The notes: generated by a model not told the origin, from the letters alone. Shown: positions 18,215 through 27,737, counted from the stretch's first letter. The stretch is DNA of 64,000 bases from Pseudomonas rustica (GCF_018336155.1 NZ_JAGYHF010000004.1:248001-312000); one strand, 5' to 3'. Translations and numbers: made by a program.

Positions 18215-18573
18215 ATGCTGAATTGTCTCTGTGGGTCGAGATTCCGGTGGCGATCCTGTTGGTGCTCAGCGGTGTGTTTGCGCTAATTGGTGCGACCGGA
18301 TTGCTGCGAATGAAGGATTATTTTCAGCGCATGCACCCGCCGGCACTGGCTTCGACGTTGGGCGCTTGGTGTGTGGCGCTGGCGTCGATCATTTGCTTTT
18401 CGGCGCTCAAATCGGGGCCGGTACTGCATGCATGGTTGATCCCGATTTTGCTGGCGATCACGGTGCCGGTGACCACGTTGCTGCTGGCGCGGGCGGCGTT
18501 GTTTCGCAAGCGTATGGCGGGGGATGATGTGCCGGCTGAGGTGAGTAGTCGGCGGACTGAGGGTGGTAGCTGA
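18211..18573 (+). CDS. mnhG: Monovalent cation/H+ antiporter subunit G
   Basis: This 120-residue subunit has three transmembrane helices and the MnhG motif GLLRMKDYFQRMHPPALAST. It is the last gene of the operon. A REPIN follows 27 bp later and no classical terminator is visible. Confidence 0.93.
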   Translation: MNAELSLWVEIPVAILLVLSGVFALIGATGLLRMKDYFQRMHPPALASTLGAWCVALASIICFSALKSGPVLHAWLIPILLAITVPVTTLLLARAALFRKRMAGDDVPAEVSSRRTEGGS

Positions 18574-18600
18574 TTCAGGATTTTGGTTGTCTGGACTGGC

Positions 18601-18673
18601 GCCTTCGCGAGCAAGCTTTGCTCCTACAGGGGCATGCATTCCGATGTAGGAGCAGAGCTTGCTCGCGAAGGCG
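18601..18673. repeat. REPIN between convergent mnhG and potF-like gene
   Basis: Inverted copies of CTTCGCGAGCAAGCTTTGCT and AGCAGAGCTTGCTCGCGAAG form a hairpin-prone element between the two convergent genes. Confidence 0.88.
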
Positions 18674-18694
18674 TCGGGACATCCAACACAAATC

Positions 18695-19792
18695 TCAGAG
18701 CCCTGACTTCAACCGGCTAAACGCCCGAATCAACGCCCGGTTGAACGCCTTGCCATTGTCATTCTTGCTATACAACGTAGCCCGCACTTCAGCCGAGGGA
18801 TACGTCCCCGGATCATTGCGAATCGATGCATCCACCAGACCATCCGCCGCCGTGATCGCATTGGCGTAATGGATGGTGTCAGTAATTGGCGCCATCACCT
18901 CAGGCGTCATCAGATAATCCATCAACGCCAGCCCGGCTTCGGGATGCGGTGCATCCTTGGGGATCACCATCGCGTCAAACCAGATCAAGGTGCCTTCTTT
19001 CGGAATCCGGTAACTGAGCTTGAACGGCTTGTTCGCCGCCTCCGCCTGCCCAGCGGCAATCGCCACGTTGCCGTTCCACGACATCGCCACGCAGGTGTTG
19101 CCGTTGGCCAGATCGCTGATGTTCAGGTCATTGTCGAAGTAGCGAATATACGGACGAATCTTCGCCAGTTGCTGCTCGGCGAGTTTCAGGTCATCGAGAT
19201 TCTGCCGGTTGATGTCCAGGCCCATGTACTTCATGACCGCCGCAAACACTTCATTCGGATCATTGAGCAAGCTCACCCCGCAGTCGGCGAATTTCGACAC
19301 CACCGCCGGATCGAACAGCATCGCCCAACTGTCCTTTTGCGCATCGGGCAAACGCTTTTTGACCGCCTCTTCCTGATAGCCCACACCCGTGGTGCCCCAC
19401 GCGTAGATCCCCGCGTAACGATTGCCCGGATCGAACACCGCCATGTGCTGACGGAACTCTTCCCCGACGCCGGCAAAGTGCGGCACCCGCGCCTTGTCCA
19501 GCGGCTGGATCGCACCGCTTTCGATGGCTCGCGACAGATGCTGCCCAGCGGTGAGCACCAAGTCGTAGCCACTGCGCCCGGTGAGCAGTTTGGTTTCGAC
19601 GGTTTCGAGCGAATCGAAGTGATCGGCAACCACATGGATGCCGGTTTTCGCCTCGAAATTCTTCAAGGTATCCGGGGCCAGATACTCGCCCCAAATGTAC
19701 AGATTAACCACCGGTTTGGCGGTGTCGGCAGCCTGCACACACAAGGGTGCAAGCACCAGCAATAACGCTTGAGTCAGTTTGTGCAGGCGCAT
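18695..19792 (-). CDS. Polyamine-type ABC transporter substrate-binding protein (PotF-like)
   Basis: The product has 365 residues from the ATG at 19792, chosen because AAGGGAG lies 7 bases upstream; a GTG at 19798 overlaps the previous gene. Signal peptide MRLHKLTQALLLVLAPLCVQ ends at about AQAADT. The mature protein shows the PotF/PotD pattern NLYIWGEYLAPDTLKNFEA and GYDLVLTAGQHLSRAI. It starts right after the agmatine deiminase stop, so it most likely binds agmatine, putrescine or a related polyamine in the periplasm. No permease or ATPase genes are adjacent. Confidence 0.87.
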   Translation of the reverse strand: MRLHKLTQALLLVLAPLCVQAADTAKPVVNLYIWGEYLAPDTLKNFEAKTGIHVVADHFDSLETVETKLLTGRSGYDLVLTAGQHLSRAIESGAIQPLDKARVPHFAGVGEEFRQHMAVFDPGNRYAGIYAWGTTGVGYQEEAVKKRLPDAQKDSWAMLFDPAVVSKFADCGVSLLNDPNEVFAAVMKYMGLDINRQNLDDLKLAEQQLAKIRPYIRYFDNDLNISDLANGNTCVAMSWNGNVAIAAGQAEAANKPFKLSYRIPKEGTLIWFDAMVIPKDAPHPEAGLALMDYLMTPEVMAPITDTIHYANAITAADGLVDASIRNDPGTYPSAEVRATLYSKNDNGKAFNRALIRAFSRLKSGL

Positions 19793-19794
19793 GG

Positions 19795-20919
19795 TCACGC
19801 TCCCTTCTTGTGGTCAGGCGTGCCGGCGTATTGCGGCATGGTGATGCACGCCACGTTGCCGCCGCCGAGCAGAATTTCCCGGGAGTTTTCAATGCCGACG
19901 ATCTTGTGCTGCGGGAACAGTTCGGCCAGCGTCGCCATCGCGACTTTGTCCTGACGATCACCAAACAGCGGCACCACGATCGAGCTGTTGCCGGCGTAAT
20001 AGTTGATGTACGACGCGCAGATTTTCGTGCCGGCCTGACGGGTGTGGGTGCTGTCCTGCTGATCCAGTCCTTCGGCTTCTTCGGCGGTCCATTCGAGCAC
20101 GTCCGGTTGCGGCAGTTTGTGCACGATCAGTTCACGGCCACGGCTGTCGCGGGTGCTGCGCAGAATGTCGTAGGCCTCTTGATAGATTTCCCATTGCGGA
20201 TCGTCGCGATTGTCGGTCCATTGCAGCACCACTTCACCGGGGCGGACGAAGCAGGCGAGATCGTCGACGTGGCCATCGGTTTCGTCGAACTTGCAGCCGC
20301 GTGGCAGCCAGATCACTTGTTCGGCGCCGAGGTAGTCGGTGAGTCGGCGGGTGACTTCGTCTTTGCCCAGATGCTGATTGCGATTGCGGTTGAGCAGGCA
20401 CTGTTCGGTGGTGAGGATGCTGCCCTGACCGTCGCTCTGGATGCCGCCGAGTTCGGCAATCAGTGGCGCGCGATAGCGGTCGAAGCGCTCGATTTCGAGG
20501 ATTTTGCTGGCGATCTGATCGTCTTTGTCCCACGGGTAGTAGAGGCCGCCGTCGAGGCCGCCGTAAGCGTTGAATTCGAAATCGACGCCGCGCACTTCGC
20601 CACTCTGATCATTGACCACAAAGCACGGGCCGCTGTCGCGGAACCAGGTGTCGTTGCAGGTCATCTCGACCACGCGCACTTGCGGCGGCAACTGGCGACG
20701 GGCCGTGGCAAATTGTGCAGCGGAGGCGCAAACGGTGACCGGTTCGCTGTGGGAGATGGCGGTAACGATCTGCACCCAGACTTTCTGCGCAGGCTTGGCG
20801 CCGTTGCGCCAGACGTCAGTGCGCTCCGGCCAGCCGAGCCAGCAGCCGGACTTGCTTTCGAATTCGCCGGGCAGGCGGAAGCCGTCGTGTTTGGGGGTGG
20901 AGTCGAGCAAACGTGCCAT
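19795..20919 (-). CDS. aguA: Agmatine deiminase
   Basis: This 374-residue enzyme of the peptidyl-arginine deiminase-like family converts agmatine to N-carbamoylputrescine and ammonia. Visible active-site segments are NDTWFRDSGP, the EFNAYGG loop, ETDGHVDD with the catalytic His, and the nucleophilic Cys at about residue 358 in GGGNVACIT. The ATG at 20919 (MARLLDSTPK) is preceded by GAGG; a longer open frame reaches 20955. N-carbamoylputrescine amidohydrolase (aguB) is not next to it here. It shares an operon with the PotF-like gene. Confidence 0.93.
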   Translation of the reverse strand: MARLLDSTPKHDGFRLPGEFESKSGCWLGWPERTDVWRNGAKPAQKVWVQIVTAISHSEPVTVCASAAQFATARRQLPPQVRVVEMTCNDTWFRDSGPCFVVNDQSGEVRGVDFEFNAYGGLDGGLYYPWDKDDQIASKILEIERFDRYRAPLIAELGGIQSDGQGSILTTEQCLLNRNRNQHLGKDEVTRRLTDYLGAEQVIWLPRGCKFDETDGHVDDLACFVRPGEVVLQWTDNRDDPQWEIYQEAYDILRSTRDSRGRELIVHKLPQPDVLEWTAEEAEGLDQQDSTHTRQAGTKICASYINYYAGNSSIVVPLFGDRQDKVAMATLAELFPQHKIVGIENSREILLGGGNVACITMPQYAGTPDHKKGA

Positions 20920-21018
20920 GGTCAAACCTCGTCTTCGCGATGGGAATGACCACACGGTACGGGCGTTGGCGGAGGGCCCGCCAACGATGAATATTGCGGA
21001 ACAGTTGAATTCAACTCA

Positions 21019-21903
21019 TCAATCAGCCAGCTGATCGTTGAACCATTCAAGCATCTGCGCCACCGCTGGACGCTCCATGCGCACCCGTTCGCAGACCAGC
21101 GCGTATTGGCCGAGCGCAGTCATGCTGGAGGTAAATGGCCGCACCAGCCGCCCGCTCTGCAAATCTTCCTGCGCGGTGAGGTTGTCGCCCATCGCCACGC
21201 CCTGCCCTTGCGCCGCGGCTTCCAACGCCAGACCTGCGTGAGCGAAATACAACTGACGCTGCGGACGCTGATCGCCGGCATGGCTGGTGAGCCACGCGGT
21301 CCAGGTCTTACCGTCCTGATCATCGTGCAGCAAACAGTGGCGGGCCAGATCCTTGGGCGTCTTCAGCGTGCCCTGGTTGAACAGGCCGGGACTGCACACC
21401 GGGAAGAATTGCAGCGCCGGCAACGGTCGAACGAAGTAAGCGCTGCTGTCGACCGGGCCGGTGCCGTAGGTGATGGCGAGGTCGATGTCTTCGCCGGGGC
21501 CGCTGGCGTCGATCGGTTGTTCGTAGAGGTGCAACGTGATGTGCGGGTAGCGCGCGTAGAAATCGGTGAGGCGGCTCATCAGCCACTTTTGCGCAAGTTC
21601 GGCGGTGACGGCCAAACGCAGCACGGCCAGCGAGGATGGATCGCGCAACTCATCGCAGGCGTCGCCGATCAGTTCGAAGGCTTGCTGCAGGCTTTGCATC
21701 AGGCGGCCAGCGGCGATGGTCGGGCGGATTTGCCGGCCTTCGCGGATGAACAGGGGGACGCCGAGTTGTTCTTCGAGCTGGCGGATCTGGTGGCTGACGG
21801 CGCTGTCGGTGACGCACAGTTCGGCGGCGGCGCGACCGAAATGCGCGTGACGAGCGGCGCACTCGAAGGTTCGCAGGGCGGCCAGTGAGGGGAGTCGTCG
21901 CAT
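21019..21903 (-). CDS. LysR-family regulator, GcvA-like
   Basis: The product has 294 residues. The N-terminal helix-turn-helix (LAALRTFECAARHAHFGRAA, then DSAVSHQIRQLEEQLG) is of the GcvA/AmpR subtype, and the effector domain starts at about residue 90. It lies 99 bp upstream of aguA on the same strand, which is unusual for LysR regulators of adjacent genes but fits control of agmatine use. The specific ligand is unknown. Confidence 0.88.
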   Translation of the reverse strand: MRRLPSLAALRTFECAARHAHFGRAAAELCVTDSAVSHQIRQLEEQLGVPLFIREGRQIRPTIAAGRLMQSLQQAFELIGDACDELRDPSSLAVLRLAVTAELAQKWLMSRLTDFYARYPHITLHLYEQPIDASGPGEDIDLAITYGTGPVDSSAYFVRPLPALQFFPVCSPGLFNQGTLKTPKDLARHCLLHDDQDGKTWTAWLTSHAGDQRPQRQLYFAHAGLALEAAAQGQGVAMGDNLTAQEDLQSGRLVRPFTSSMTALGQYALVCERVRMERPAVAQMLEWFNDQLAD

Positions 21904-21961
21904 GGTTTGTTGATCCCTGTTTTTAGGCGGACATGCTGACCGGCCGGCCTGCGCCAGTCCA

Positions 21962-22092
21962 GTAGGAGCTGCCGCAGGCTACGATCTTTTGATCTTGTTT
22001 GACTAACCAGAGTTAAAAGATCGCAGCCTGCGGCAGCTCCTACAGGGGCATGCATTTCAAATTGTGGGAGCGGGCTTGCTCGCGAAGGCGGC
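21962..22092. repeat. REPIN plus a REP of the second type
   Basis: GTAGGAGCTGCCGCAGGCT and its inverted partner form a REPIN at 21962-22044. A separate TGTGGGAGCGGGCTTGCTCG copy follows at 22063-22092. Confidence 0.88.
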
Positions 22093-22156
22093 GGCACATT
22101 CACCACAACTCTTCTAGGCTAACCCGAACCATCCCAGCCAACCGGAGGCCCCCATC

Positions 22157-22645
22157 ATGCACCTCGAAGGCTCCTGCCACTGCGGCGCGGTCACGTTCAG
22201 CCTGACCAGCGCCCACCCCTACCCTTACCAACGCTGCTACTGCTCGATCTGCCGCAAAACCCAGGGCGGTGGCGGTTACGCGATCAACCTCGGCGGCGAC
22301 GCGACCACGCTCAAGGTGCAGGGTCGCAAAAACATCACGATTTACCACGCAAAGATGAAAGACCCAGGCGAAAAACGCGCCCACCGCAGCACCGCGGAAC
22401 GGCATTTCTGCGCATTGTGCGGCAGCGGTTTGTGGCTGTTCAGCCCGGAGTGGCCGGAGCTGATCCACCCGTTCGCCTCGGCCATCGACACCGCGTTGCC
22501 GGTACCGCCGGAACACACGCACCTGATGCTCGGCTCGAAGGCGCCGTGGGTCGAAGTCGACGCCAAAGCCAAGGACAAGCAGTTCGACGTCTACCCAGAA
22601 GAATCCATTGCGCAGTGGCATGAACGCCTCAACATAACCTGCTAA
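22157..22645 (+). CDS. GFA/CENP-V domain protein
   Basis: This 162-residue protein has the zinc-binding cysteines of the glutathione-dependent formaldehyde-activating (GFA) fold: CHCGA near residue 8, CYCSICR near residue 29 and CALCGSG near residue 87. A CCGGAGG ribosome site lies upstream of the ATG. Many family members are not formaldehyde enzymes, so the reaction is unknown. It stands alone between repeats. Confidence 0.85.
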   Translation: MHLEGSCHCGAVTFSLTSAHPYPYQRCYCSICRKTQGGGGYAINLGGDATTLKVQGRKNITIYHAKMKDPGEKRAHRSTAERHFCALCGSGLWLFSPEWPELIHPFASAIDTALPVPPEHTHLMLGSKAPWVEVDAKAKDKQFDVYPEESIAQWHERLNITC

Positions 22646-22655
22646 CCACACCCTG

Positions 22656-22735
22656 TGTAGAAGCTGCCGAAGGCTGCGATCTTTTGATCTTGATTTTAAA
22701 GATCAAAAGATCGCAGCCTTCGGCAGCTCCTACAC
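22656..22735. repeat. REPIN (GCTGCCGAAGGCTGCGATC type)
   Basis: Inverted REP pair with GATCTTTTGATCTTG and AAGATCAAAAGATC facing each other across a short loop. Confidence 0.9.
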
Positions 22736-22839
22736 AGGGGGCATTAATTTTATGTACGCAGTTCCCCTTTGCCGTTCTCGTTCGGTTAACCCCTCAGAAG
22801 CACTTCAACTACCGATCGATTCGATGCAAAGGGATCTCC

Positions 22840-25047
22840 ATGTCGCACGTCCGTTTTCGTTTTGCCTTGTGCCCGTTGGCGCTGGCCCTGCTGAGCCTCC
22901 ACGCGCACGCCGCTGAAACCGTCGCCAGAACCGATGAAGCCCTGCAACTGGGCGCCACCAATATTTCCGCGCAAGGCCTCGGTGCGGTCACCGAAGACAC
23001 CCATTCCTACACCACCGGCGCAACGTCCTCGGCCACCGGCTTGCCGCTGTCGATTCGCGAAACACCGCAATCGGTCACGGTCATCACCCGCCAGCAAATG
23101 GACGATCGCGGCGTGCAAAGCGTCGGCGACGCACTGCGCAACACCCCCGGCATTTCCACGCAAAAGTACGACAGCGACCGCACTGAGTTTTCCGCGCGCG
23201 GCTTCGCTATCACTAACTTTCAGTACGACGGCGTGAACATTCCGTACGACGGCGTGTACGGCGAAAATCCGAACAACGGTGACGACGCCGCGAGCATTGA
23301 TCGCGTCGAAGTGATCAAAGGCGCGACCGGCCTCATGACCGGTAACGGCGATCCATCGGCCACGGTCAATCTGATCCGCAAGAAGCCGACCAAGGAATTC
23401 AAAGCGTCAATTAGCGGCACCGTCGGTTCGTGGGATGCCTATCGCACCGTCGGCGATATCTCCGGGTCACTGACCGATTCGGGCAACGTGCGCGGGCGTT
23501 TTGTCGGTGCCTATTCGGACAAGAATTCCTACCTCGATCACTACAGCCAGAAGAAAGACCTGTTCTACGGCATCCTCGAAGCCGACCTGACCGACGACAC
23601 CCTGCTGACCTTCGGCATCGACAAATCCAGCACCACGCCGCGCGGCAGTTCCTGGACTGGCAACCCGGTGTACTTCAGCGATGGCGGCCGCACCGAATTC
23701 CCGCGTCATTTCAACTCCGGTGCTGACTGGAGCCGCCGCGATTTCGACAACATCACCTACTTCGCCTCGCTGGAGCAGGCGCTGGCGAATGACTGGAAAT
23801 TCAAGGTCAGCCTCGACCAGAAAACTACCGATCACGATACGCAACTCGCCTCGGCCAGCGGTGGCAATCCTGATCGCGCCACCGGCGAGGGCATGTTCTT
23901 GTATTGGGGCCGCTGGGAAGGCCATCGCGTGCAGAACACTGCGGACGTCAACGTCTCCGGCCCGTTCACCTTGGGCGGTCGCGAGCATGAGCTGATTGCC
24001 GGTGTAATGACCGCGCACTCGCGCCAGACCGGCTCGACCTACGACACCAGCGCCTTCGCGCAAGTACCGGGGAGCATTTACGACTGGAACGGTGAACTGC
24101 CGAAACAGCAATTCCCGAAGAACGGTAAATACGAGCGCACCCAAAGCCAGAACGGTGTGTACCTGGCCTCGCGCCTGCACCCGACCGACGATCTGTCGGT
24201 GATCCTCGGCAGCCGCTTGAGCACCTTCAAGTACAACGAAGATTACGGCTACATCCCCGGCGCCGGGCTGGACGATACCCACGCCAGCTACAAGGAACAC
24301 GGCGTGGTCACGCCTTACGCCGGGCTGGTCTACGACCTCAACGACACCTACTCGCTGTACGCCAGTTACACCAGCATCTATCAGCCGCAAACCTTTAAGG
24401 ACATCAACGGTTCGACCCTTGCCCCGGTCGAAGGCGACAGCTATGAGGCAGGCTTGAAAGCGGCGTATTTCGACGGTCGATTGAATGCCGCGCTGGCGTT
24501 CTTCCGCATCGAACAGGACGGCGTCGCCGAATCGATCGGCACCAACCCGGTGACCAACGAAGGCATCTACAAATCCATCGACGGCGCGACCACCCAAGGC
24601 GTGGAACTGGAACTGGCCGGCGAACTGGCCGAAGGCTGGAACGTCTCCGCCGGCTACACCTACGCGCGCACCCGCGATGCCGATGAGCAGCGCATCTATG
24701 GTTATCCACTGTCGACCACCAAACCTGAACATGTGGTGCGCACCTTCACCACCTATCGACTGCCCGGCGTGCTGGACAAGGTCACCGTTGGCGGCGGCGT
24801 GAGCTGGCAGAGCGCGTTCTACGGCAACATCTACAGCGCCCCGGCCGGCGATTACACGCGCATCAAACAAGGTGGCTACACCCTCGTCGATCTGATGACG
24901 CGCTATCAGTACAACGAAAACCTGAGCTTCACCGTGAATGCCAACAACGTGTTCGACAAACAGTACCTGACGGGGCTGGGCAACTTCGACACCACGTTCT
25001 ACGGCGAGCCACGCAATGTGATGCTGACGACGAAGTGGGATTTTTGA
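22840..25047 (+). CDS. TonB-dependent siderophore receptor
   Basis: The outer-membrane receptor has 735 residues from the ATG at 22840, preceded by AAAGGGA. A longer open frame from 22684 starts inside the REPIN and is rejected. Residues 1-24 form a signal peptide ending AHA. The plug domain follows (LPLSIRETPQSVTVITRQQM to VEVIKGATGLMTGNGDPSAT), then a 22-strand barrel ending in an aromatic residue (MLTTKWDF). There is no N-terminal signalling (STN) domain and no adjacent sigma/anti-sigma pair, so it is a transport-only receptor of the FhuE/FpvA type. The siderophore is not predictable. Confidence 0.92.
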   Translation: MSHVRFRFALCPLALALLSLHAHAAETVARTDEALQLGATNISAQGLGAVTEDTHSYTTGATSSATGLPLSIRETPQSVTVITRQQMDDRGVQSVGDALRNTPGISTQKYDSDRTEFSARGFAITNFQYDGVNIPYDGVYGENPNNGDDAASIDRVEVIKGATGLMTGNGDPSATVNLIRKKPTKEFKASISGTVGSWDAYRTVGDISGSLTDSGNVRGRFVGAYSDKNSYLDHYSQKKDLFYGILEADLTDDTLLTFGIDKSSTTPRGSSWTGNPVYFSDGGRTEFPRHFNSGADWSRRDFDNITYFASLEQALANDWKFKVSLDQKTTDHDTQLASASGGNPDRATGEGMFLYWGRWEGHRVQNTADVNVSGPFTLGGREHELIAGVMTAHSRQTGSTYDTSAFAQVPGSIYDWNGELPKQQFPKNGKYERTQSQNGVYLASRLHPTDDLSVILGSRLSTFKYNEDYGYIPGAGLDDTHASYKEHGVVTPYAGLVYDLNDTYSLYASYTSIYQPQTFKDINGSTLAPVEGDSYEAGLKAAYFDGRLNAALAFFRIEQDGVAESIGTNPVTNEGIYKSIDGATTQGVELELAGELAEGWNVSAGYTYARTRDADEQRIYGYPLSTTKPEHVVRTFTTYRLPGVLDKVTVGGGVSWQSAFYGNIYSAPAGDYTRIKQGGYTLVDLMTRYQYNENLSFTVNANNVFDKQYLTGLGNFDTTFYGEPRNVMLTTKWDF

Positions 25048-25081
25048 TCCAGGGCTGAATTGGTTTTTTCAGGGCTGGCCT

Positions 25082-25190
25082 CATCGCGAGCAGGCTCACT
25101 CCTACAAGGTTTGGTGGTGCCTACAATATTTGGACACGACAGATAACCCATGTAGGAGTGAGCCTGCTCGCGATGGCGGTGGGTCAGTCA
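25082..25190. repeat. REPIN (GAGTGAGCCTGCTCGCGAT type)
   Basis: Inverted pair ATCGCGAGCAGGCTCACTCC and GGAGTGAGCCTGCTCGCGAT. It directly precedes the tandem array. Confidence 0.85.
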
Positions 25191-25200
25191 CAGCTGTTTT

Positions 25201-25690
25201 GACTGGGCTGGCGCCTTCGCGAGCAAGCCCGCTCCCACAGGTTTTGAGGGGTGGCTGAGATTCTGGTAACACCACAAATCCCTGTGGGAGCCTGGCTTGC
25301 CAGCGATGGCGGTGGGTCAGTCAGCGTTGTTTTGACTGGGCTGACGCCTTCGCGAGCAAGCCCGCTCTCACAGGTTTTGAGGGGTGGCTGAGATTCTGGC
25401 AATACCACAAATTCCTGTGGGAGCCTGGCTTGCCAGCGATGGCGGTGGGTCAGTCAGCGTTGTTTTGACTGGGCTGACGCCTTCGCGAGCAAGCTCGCTC
25501 CCACAGGCTTTGAGGGGTGGCTGAGACTCTGGTAACACCACAAATTCCTGTGGGAGCCTGGCTTGCCAGCGATAGCGGTGGTTCAGTCAGCATTGTTTTG
25601 AATGGGCTGACGCTTTCGCGAGCAAGCCCGCTCCCACGGGGGGAATGCATTTCAAATGTGGGAGCGGGCTTGCTCGCGAAGAGGCCTTGA
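25201..25690. repeat. 133-bp tandem REPIN array, three full units plus a partial one
   Basis: The phrase GACTGGGCTGACGCCTTCGC recurs at 25201, 25334, 25467 and (as GAATGGGCTGACGC) at 25600, exactly 133 bases apart. Each unit holds GCGAGCAAGCCCGCTCCCAC, a spacer with TGAGGGGTGGCTGAGATTCT, then TGTGGGAGCCTGGCTTGCCA and GCGGTGGGTCAGTCAG. The units are nearly identical. Open frames seen on the minus strand here are by-products of the repeat. Confidence 0.93.
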
Positions 25691-25703
25691 CCACCACCGC
25701 GAA

Positions 25704-26990
25704 TCAATCCAGATGTGCCCACGTCATCCGAAACGACGCCCCACCCCAAGGCGACTCCCCAACCTCAACCTGTCCGCCATGTGATTGCGACACGCGCCGT
25801 ACCAGCGCCAGGCCCAAACCGAATCCACCCGTGCGCCGATCCCGACTGGCATCCAGCCGCGAGAACGGTTCGAAAATCTTCTCCCGCCCTTCCAGCGGCA
25901 CGCCCGGCCCATCGTCGTTGACCCGCACCTCGTAATAATCCCCGGTGCGCACCAGCGTCACTTCGACTTTTTGCTCGGCATAACGAATCGCGTTGCGCAG
26001 CAGGTTGATCACCGCCCGCGCCATAAACCGTGGTTCGATGCGCACCGTGTCGAGCCGGCATTCACCAATCAGCAACTGCACGCCCGCCGCTTCCGCCTCC
26101 AGCGCGACGCTGCCGACCACGCTGTCGAGCCAGTTGGTCGCCTGAATGTTCTCGCGTTTGATCACCGTCGCACCGCGTTCAAGGCTGGCGTAAGTCAGCA
26201 ACTCGGAGACCATTTCCTCCAACTCGCCAAGGTCGGCGTACATGTCGGCAATCAGCTCACGGCTCTGGCTGGCGTCCGGCTGCTGCTTCAGTTGATCCAG
26301 CTCAAACGACAGCCGCGCAATCGGCGTGCGCAGTTCGTGAGACACCGCGTTGGTCAGCTCGCGTTGATTGGCGATCAGGCCTTCGATGCGCGCGGCCATC
26401 AAGTTGAAGTGTTCCGCCAGATCACGAATGTTCGAGCGCTTCGACAACTGAATGCGCGCCGACAGATCGTTATCGCCAAAACGCTCAGCGGCCAGCCGCA
26501 GCTTCTCCAGATCGCGCCAGTGCGGGCGCACCCAGAAGAACAACACGATGCCGATCAGCACCGCCAGCATCATGTACGCCGCCGTGATGTAGAACGGCAT
26601 CAGGCTCGGCTCGGGCGGCAGCTTGATGCTGAGCAGTTGCGAACCGCCGTCAATGTTGCTGATGAACTGTGTGTAGTTGTCGCGGGTCACCAACAGATTC
26701 TGCGCAAGTTCGGCTTTCTCTTTGTCGCTCAGTTTCAGCTGATCGGCCTCGACCAGCCCCAGCGACAGACCATAATGCGGGCGCAACGCCTCAAGCTGCT
26801 GCTCGCGCGCTTCGCCTTGCTGATCGCGCATGTGCTCGACCAGCGACCACGCCTGCCCGCGCACCGCTTCACGGTTGTAGGCCTGCATCTGATTGTCGAG
26901 CAAGGCGTTGAAGGTGTGCTCGACCGTCTGCAGGGCCAGCACCAGCCCCACCGTCATTACCAGAAACAACCCGAGAAATAAGCGCAGCAT
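25704..26990 (-). CDS. Two-component sensor histidine kinase, RstB-like
   Basis: This 428-residue inner-membrane kinase has two transmembrane helices (LFLGLFLVMTVGLVLALQ and YMMLAVLIGIVLFFWV) flanking a periplasmic sensor of about 130 residues. A HAMP segment, the phospho-acceptor box ELTNAVSHELRTPIARLSFE and an HATPase domain with NLLRNAIRYA, NDDGPGVP and GGFGLGLALV follow. It starts exactly after the stop of the response regulator gene. Resembles RstB; the signal is unknown. Confidence 0.9.
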   Translation of the reverse strand: MLRLFLGLFLVMTVGLVLALQTVEHTFNALLDNQMQAYNREAVRGQAWSLVEHMRDQQGEAREQQLEALRPHYGLSLGLVEADQLKLSDKEKAELAQNLLVTRDNYTQFISNIDGGSQLLSIKLPPEPSLMPFYITAAYMMLAVLIGIVLFFWVRPHWRDLEKLRLAAERFGDNDLSARIQLSKRSNIRDLAEHFNLMAARIEGLIANQRELTNAVSHELRTPIARLSFELDQLKQQPDASQSRELIADMYADLGELEEMVSELLTYASLERGATVIKRENIQATNWLDSVVGSVALEAEAAGVQLLIGECRLDTVRIEPRFMARAVINLLRNAIRYAEQKVEVTLVRTGDYYEVRVNDDGPGVPLEGREKIFEPFSRLDASRDRRTGGFGLGLALVRRVSQSHGGQVEVGESPWGGASFRMTWAHLD

Positions 26991-27737
26991 CTACAGCTCC
27001 CAGGCAAACGGATTGAACAGATAACCCTTGCCCCACACGGTCTTGATGCACACCGGTTCGCGCGGATTGTCTTTGAGTTTGTTGCGCAGTTTGCTGATGT
27101 ACACGTCGACGCTGCGGTTAAGCCCGTCGAAAGCAATCCCGCGCATGCGGTTGAGGATGTCATCACGCGAAAGAATCTTGCCGGCAGCGCTGGCGAGCAA
27201 CCACAGCAGTTCGAATTCCATGGTGGTCATTTCGATGATCTCACCGGCCAGACGCACCTCGCGGCAACTGCGGTCGATGCTCAACTGACCAAACTCCAGC
27301 GAACTGACCACGCTGCTGTCCGGCACCTGACGGCGTTGCAACGCGCGCAAGCGGGCAAGCAGCACCGGTGGTTTGATCGGTTTGATCACGTAGTCGTCGG
27401 CACCGGATTCCAGACCGAGAATGTGGTCGAGGTCGTCTTCCTTGGCGGTCAAAATGACGATTGGTGTGTCCGACACGCTGCGAATTTCGCGACACACGTG
27501 CAGACCGCTCTGCCCCGGCAGCATGAGGTCGAGCACCACCACTTTCGGTTTGAATTCGAGAAAAGCGGCCACGGCCAGATCGCCACGGTGCACCGTGCGC
27601 ACTTCGTAGCCGTGTTGTTCGAGGAAGTGAGCGATCAGCGCCGCGAGACGCTCGTCGTCTTCCACCAGAAGGACTTTGCCGAAACCCAGGTTATCCATAA
27701 CGACCGTCTGCCAACCCATCTGTGAAGTGGTCGACAT
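26991..27737 (-). CDS. OmpR-family response regulator, RstA-like
   Basis: The product has up to 248 residues. The receiver domain begins KVLLVEDDERLAALIAHFLE with the phosphorylated Asp in VVVLDLMLPGQSG, and Lys in YVIKPIKPPVLLARL. The winged-helix DNA-binding domain at the C-terminus carries RSVDVYISKLRNKL. ATG starts are possible at 27737, 27719 and 27698 (MDNLGFGKV); the last gives the usual family N-terminus, but none has a clear ribosome site. It is the first gene of the two-component operon. Confidence 0.9.
   Translation of the reverse strand: MSTTSQMGWQTVVMDNLGFGKVLLVEDDERLAALIAHFLEQHGYEVRTVHRGDLAVAAFLEFKPKVVVLDLMLPGQSGLHVCREIRSVSDTPIVILTAKEDDLDHILGLESGADDYVIKPIKPPVLLARLRALQRRQVPDSSVVSSLEFGQLSIDRSCREVRLAGEIIEMTTMEFELLWLLASAAGKILSRDDILNRMRGIAFDGLNRSVDVYISKLRNKLKDNPREPVCIKTVWGKGYLFNPFAWEL

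Noticed and set aside
22684..22839. Longer N-terminus for the TonB receptor starting in the REPIN
   Set aside because: The ATG at 22840 has a good ribosome site and starts a proper signal peptide. The upstream part is repeat sequence.
25201..25690. Possible CRISPR array
   Set aside because: The whole 133-bp unit is conserved with no variable spacers, and the units contain inverted REP arms. It is a tandem REPIN array, and no cas genes are near.
25184..25749. Minus-strand open frames of 74 and 99 codons over the tandem array
   Set aside because: They are translations of REP units with no ribosome site, and the same peptide pieces recur with the repeat.
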